From the NCBI RefSeq assembly GCF_004564235.1, contig NZ_SOMN01000009.1:62001-126000 (forward strand): DNA of 64,000 nucleotides, read 5' to 3'. The position numbers and the translations under genes were made by a program. Numbering within the stretch: the stretch's first letter is position 1; every line of letters starts with the position of its first letter. Shown here piece after piece: positions 60,778-64,000 of this stretch. The notes below the pieces were generated by a model, which saw nothing but the letters and a program-made list of their open reading frames with translations, made no database searches and was not told the origin of the DNA. This stretch comes from Cohnella luojiensis. GTDB taxonomy: Bacteria > Bacillota > Bacilli > Paenibacillales > Paenibacillaceae.

Positions 60778-61588
60778 GACTCGCCTCCTTTTCTTCGAAG
60801 AGATCCTTCTTCACTCCGATAGAGCTAAAAATGACGATGATAAGCGCGGGTAAGACAAACACCATGCATAACGCACCCATGAGCGAGTAGTCGCCGCTGG
60901 ATAACGTACTGAAAAGCAGCATCGGAAGCGTAATCAGATTGCCGCCGCCAATGAAAACGGTAAACAAATATTGGCTCCAGGAAATCAAAAAACTAAATAA
61001 AATGCTAAGCGACAAAACCGAACGCAGAAGCGGCAACTCGACCAGTCGGAACGTTTGCAGTCTGCCCGCCCCAAGCAAACGAAACTGCTTTTCATACCCG
61101 ATGTCGTATCCGGCATAAAATCCGTATAACAAATATATCGAATACGGAATAGCCGGAATCAAGTGTGACAACAGCACCCCAAGCCATTGATCGGATAATC
61201 CCGAATGAAGGAACAAGACATGCACGCCTATCGCAATGGAAATGCCGGGAATCAATATGGGAGCTATGAGCAGTAACCGAATCGTTTTGTTCCATCTCTT
61301 CACATAAAGTCCCAAAGCACGAGCTGCTGGATACGCGACTACTTGAGATAGCAAGCTAGTAACGGCAGCCAATCCCAAGCTATTAAAAATCGCATCCTTC
61401 ACTTGCGAGTGCGTTGAAAATACATAAAGCCAAGCACGCTCCGATACGGTTGGAACCAGATCGGGAAATCTCCATTGCTGCGCGAATGACCAAGCCAGGA
61501 GAGGGATAAACGGGAGAAAAAACAGCGAGATCATGATAGCATGCAAAAAAGCGTAACTTTTACCGTGATTAACGCCGTTTCTCCGCAT
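60758..61588 (-). CDS. ABC importer permease 2 (YnjC C-terminal half-like)
   Basis: 276 aa, ATG behind GGGGGGAAGG, overlapping the first permease gene by 20 bp. Six helices (AIMISLFFLPFIPLLAWSF, LLLIAPILIPGISIAIGVHVL, VLSLSILFSFLISWSQYLFTVF). EAA-type loop EKQFRLLGAGRLQTFRLVELPLL. Together with 61569-62453 it corresponds to the single fused YnjC of E. coli. Confidence 0.9.
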   Translation of the reverse strand: MRRNGVNHGKSYAFLHAIMISLFFLPFIPLLAWSFAQQWRFPDLVPTVSERAWLYVFSTHSQVKDAIFNSLGLAAVTSLLSQVVAYPAARALGLYVKRWNKTIRLLLIAPILIPGISIAIGVHVLFLHSGLSDQWLGVLLSHLIPAIPYSIYLLYGFYAGYDIGYEKQFRLLGAGRLQTFRLVELPLLRSVLSLSILFSFLISWSQYLFTVFIGGGNLITLPMLLFSTLSSGDYSLMGALCMVFVLPALIIVIFSSIGVKKDLFEEKEASRVDPIV

Positions 61589-62453
61589 AGCCTTCCCCCC
61601 ATTTCATATAGAAAATGACAAGAAACATGCTGATTATCGTAATCACGATATTAATGGCCATAGCCTCCGACCGGTAAGTAAGATTCGGATTGAGATAGGC
61701 TTGATAAGCCAGGATCGGCAGTGTCGGTTTGCTAATGGAGCCCAAGACATAAGGAACTTCAAACGATCCGAATGTATACGCAAACACGATTATCGAAGAG
61801 GACAGTAATGAAGGCAACATAAAAGGAAAAGTAACGAGCTTCCACCTTTGCCATGCATTCGCCCCGAGCAGCTGCAGCTGCTTCTCGTAGGGAACGACCC
61901 AGGACTTTAGAATGCTAAGCACGGACACCGCAATAAACGGAACTTCCTTCCACACATATTCCAGCACGATTCCTATGCCATTCTGATCTGTAACCAATAC
62001 CGGAAACTGCGAGGGCTGCTGAATCATACCTGCCCAGTAAGTCAGCCGGGAGATCAAGCCGCTTTGCCCAAAGAGCAACAATATGGCAATTGCGCCTACA
62101 ACATGCGGGACCGGCAGATTGAACTGCAGCAAGAAATGCAGCCATCGGCCATGCCTTACATACCGGCGAAGCCAGAGTGCCAATATAACGGCAATCAAAG
62201 CCGAAATAAACGTCGCAGCCAGTGATATCCCCAATGAAAAAAAGAGCGAACGATAAAATATGGCGGAATGAAATAGCTCTATGTATACACGAAACGATAA
62301 GGTTGTTTTTCCGATTAGCGGGAAGTAATCCAAGCTTTGCACCCCGCTAATGAATATTCCGGCAAAGAACGTTCCCGCCACAAATAAAAGGGAAGGAACG
62401 AGCATACCGCTTAAAATCATCAGTCTGATGGGTTTACTTTTGGAATAAAACAA
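61569..62453 (-). CDS. ABC importer permease 1 (YnjC N-terminal half-like)
   Basis: 294 aa, TTG start with GGAAG upstream, overlapping the binding-protein gene by 20 bp. Six helices (LVPSLLFVAGTFFAGIFI, SLGISLAATFISALIAVILALWL, VVGAIAILLLFG). EAA-type loop EKQLQLLGANAWQRWKLVTFPFML. The series of 20-bp gene overlaps shows tight translational coupling. Confidence 0.9.
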   Translation of the reverse strand: MFYSKSKPIRLMILSGMLVPSLLFVAGTFFAGIFISGVQSLDYFPLIGKTTLSFRVYIELFHSAIFYRSLFFSLGISLAATFISALIAVILALWLRRYVRHGRWLHFLLQFNLPVPHVVGAIAILLLFGQSGLISRLTYWAGMIQQPSQFPVLVTDQNGIGIVLEYVWKEVPFIAVSVLSILKSWVVPYEKQLQLLGANAWQRWKLVTFPFMLPSLLSSSIIVFAYTFGSFEVPYVLGSISKPTLPILAYQAYLNPNLTYRSEAMAINIVITIISMFLVIFYMKWGEGYAEKRR

Positions 62454-63711
62454 GGTTCTTCCAGCCTTCTTCCAAAGCCGGCGTATATGCAGCCGGCAGA
62501 TCAGGGAGCTTATGCTTCAAAAGCACGTCTGCTTGTACGGCCGTCTCGCCGCTTTTGGCTTTAAGCTCATTGTACAGCTTTTTGTTTGCTCCCTCCAATT
62601 TCGAAGGATCGATCCCGATGCCGTCTCCCCAGCCTTTTGCCGGGTCCGCTTTCTCGAACTGCAGTTTCGGATCTAGAATCAGATTGGCCACTACCATGGC
62701 TGCGGCCTTGTGCGCGGCATTGTATGGAATCGCGACATAATGATAATCGCCGATAGTTCCTGTATCGAAGACGTATGGGCGTGCCGTCTTGGGCAATTTC
62801 CCTTTTCCGATATCCGTTGCGATGCCTCCGATATCCTGCGTGAAGGCAAAATCCACTTCGTTGTTATTGAAAAGCGCGGCGAGTTCAGCGATCGTTTTGG
62901 GATACGTTTCCCCTTTTCGCCATAATGACGGCTTTACCTCGTTTAGATAATCCCAAACTTTCGTTGCTTCGGCATCGAATTCTTGTTGAACGAACGGTTT
63001 TGACCACTTCTGATGCCCTCCGCTCAACTCGTAGAACAATTGCTTCACAAAGCGAGTGCCCGTAAAGTCAGGCGGCGCATTGTAGGTGAATCGTCCGGGA
63101 TGTTTTTCCGCCCACGACTTCAATTCTTTATAGTTATGGGGCAGTTCGCTCGGCTTCATCCGTTCGGAATCATACACGAATTGAAATTGCGCGCTTCCCC
63201 AGACCGATTCGTATCCTTCCGTGTCCAGGCCGAAGTCCTTTCCGACGGCAGGATTCGAATAATCGACGTATTTTGCATTCGGAAGCTTGGTTGCGAATGG
63301 GCCAAACAAAGCGTCTGCTTGCTTCAAGGTGGCGAAGTTTTCGCCGTTTATCCAAATTAGATCCACGCTGCCGTCTTTGTTTTTGCCTGCCTGCTTCTCG
63401 TTCAGCACCTTATTCACCGCTTCCGCGGTATCACTAAGCGGCACGCGGTGCAATGTGATTCCATACTTATCCTTCAATACGGAACCATATTTCCGGTCTA
63501 CAAATTCATTGATCGCATCGCTTCCGCCCCACATGTACCAATTCACGGTTTGTCCTTTTGCTTCGGCCAGTGCTTGATCCCAACTGCCCGAAAGAAGAGC
63601 ATCGCCAGCAGCCTTTCCTTTATCAGCGGAATCTTTACCGGAGCAGGCGGCTATGATCAAGCTAACAAGGCATAAAAAGAGAATAACCTTAACAGAACGT
63701 TTTTTTCTCAT
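62434..63711 (-). CDS. ABC importer solute-binding lipoprotein (YnjB-like)
   Basis: 425 aa, ATG behind GGAGAG. Lipoprotein signal ending in IAAC (Cys23). Characteristic YnjB-type stretches: AKGQTVNWYMWGGSDAINEFVDR, LHRVPLSDTAEAVNKVLNEKQAG, SVDLIWINGENFATLKQADALFGPF, FTQDIGGIATDIGKG. It captures the substrate of this importer, which remains unidentified in E. coli as far as I know. First gene of the operon binding protein-permease-permease-ATPase-CDP-alcohol transferase. Confidence 0.9.
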   Translation of the reverse strand: MRKKRSVKVILFLCLVSLIIAACSGKDSADKGKAAGDALLSGSWDQALAEAKGQTVNWYMWGGSDAINEFVDRKYGSVLKDKYGITLHRVPLSDTAEAVNKVLNEKQAGKNKDGSVDLIWINGENFATLKQADALFGPFATKLPNAKYVDYSNPAVGKDFGLDTEGYESVWGSAQFQFVYDSERMKPSELPHNYKELKSWAEKHPGRFTYNAPPDFTGTRFVKQLFYELSGGHQKWSKPFVQQEFDAEATKVWDYLNEVKPSLWRKGETYPKTIAELAALFNNNEVDFAFTQDIGGIATDIGKGKLPKTARPYVFDTGTIGDYHYVAIPYNAAHKAAAMVVANLILDPKLQFEKADPAKGWGDGIGIDPSKLEGANKKLYNELKAKSGETAVQADVLLKHKLPDLPAAYTPALEEGWKNLVLFQK

Positions 63712-63966
63712 AACAACTCTCCAGATGATTAGGTTTTTGTCACGCTTTGATATTTCCTCATAAATCCGGTGTCGATCTTATTCTTAAGCTTCCAGCACAG
63801 GGGTACCGATGATCATATACACCGTTCCCAGACGGGACCGAAAGCCAATCCGCCCGTTAATGAAAGAACTGACGCGGGAAATAAAATGTTTTGAAATAAT
63901 TTCAATCACTCCGCTTTCATCTAGATATTAGCATAAATGAATATCTTAACCGAAGTGAATATCAAA
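63712..63966. other. Intergenic leader of the YnjB-like operon
   Basis: No gene that I can support. It holds a perfect 7-1-7 inverted repeat TTGAAATAATTTCAA (63891-63905), the geometry of Fur/PerR/Zur operators though not their exact sequence, and two direct TGAATATC repeats 18 bp apart (63938-63945, 63956-63963). Short overlapping frames exist on both strands (63784-63909 minus, 63809-63931 plus) without family support. Confidence 0.4.
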
Positions 63967-63998
63967 AAAACAGCAGTCCAATTTAGAACTGCTGTTTT
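63967..63998. terminator. Bidirectional terminator at the window edge
   Basis: AAAACAGCAGT (63967-63977) pairs with ACTGCTGTTTT (63988-63998). T tracts on both strands. It probably ends a gene beyond the right edge. Confidence 0.75.
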
Positions 63999-64000
63999 TG

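Noticed and set aside
63784-63931. Small overlapping frames of about 40 codons on each strand
   Set aside because: The minus frame lacks an SD; the plus frame has a weak AGGGG. Neither resembles a known family, so no gene is called.

Overview
The window looks like chromosome of a Paenibacillus- or Cohnella-type, spore-forming, plant-polymer-degrading Firmicute. This rests on large solute-binding lipoproteins, YesM/YesN-type two-component proteins, xylanases, YqhG/YqzE/YjcZ proteins, AGGAGG ribosome-binding sites with many TTG/GTG starts, CcpA-type cre sites and a Bacillus-type fad regulon. It carries no rRNA, tRNA, phage genes or transposase. Assignments come from reading the translated sequence; no database search was run.

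Layout. 1-8.2 kb: sugar sensing and uptake. There are two tandem solute-binding proteins (the first cut by the window edge), an orphan AraC-type regulator with a degenerate receiver, and an operon of binding lipoprotein, YesM-type kinase and YesN-type regulator. 8.4-12.7 kb: GH43 arabinofuranosidase/xylosidase and modular GH10 xylanase. 12.8-18.4 kb: a MacAB-like exporter operon (ATPase, lipoprotein adaptor, FtsX/MacB permease, second ATPase with an AbrB-like tail). 18.5-21.5 kb: a decayed AraC fragment and B12-dependent ribonucleotide reductase with NrdR-like boxes. 21.6-28.1 kb: yqhH-yqhG, a secreted unknown, yqzE, two cell-wall amidases and a divergent polysaccharide deacetylase. 28.2-32.4 kb: a secreted GH5 glucanase with cre and operator sites, xpt, a WGxxGxxG repeat protein and three tiny membrane or sporulation proteins.

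32.4-44.9 kb: an apparent alpha-mannoside locus. It has a GH42-like hydrolase, binding protein, two permeases, GH38 alpha-mannosidase, a GntR/LacI hybrid regulator and a divergent secreted GxGYxYP protein, with similar AT-rich operator-like boxes in front of each transcription unit. 45.0-45.9 kb: a non-coding island of two 52-bp tandem repeat arrays between convergent genes. 45.9-59.0 kb: fatty-acid beta-oxidation as two divergent operons (fadF-fadN-fadA-fadE-lcfA-thioesterase, and fadR-etfB-etfA-fadH) around a near-perfect FadR operator. 59.1-63.7 kb: an ABC importer resembling E. coli YnjBCD, translationally coupled to a CDP-alcohol phosphatidyltransferase (YnjF-like).

The functional theme is scavenging of plant and microbial carbon (xylan, beta-glucan, mannosides, fatty acids) with local sensors. 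The least explained items are the twin 52-bp arrays, which share period and hairpin phase but not stem sequence, the AbrB-tailed ATPase, and the importer/CDP-alcohol transferase operon.
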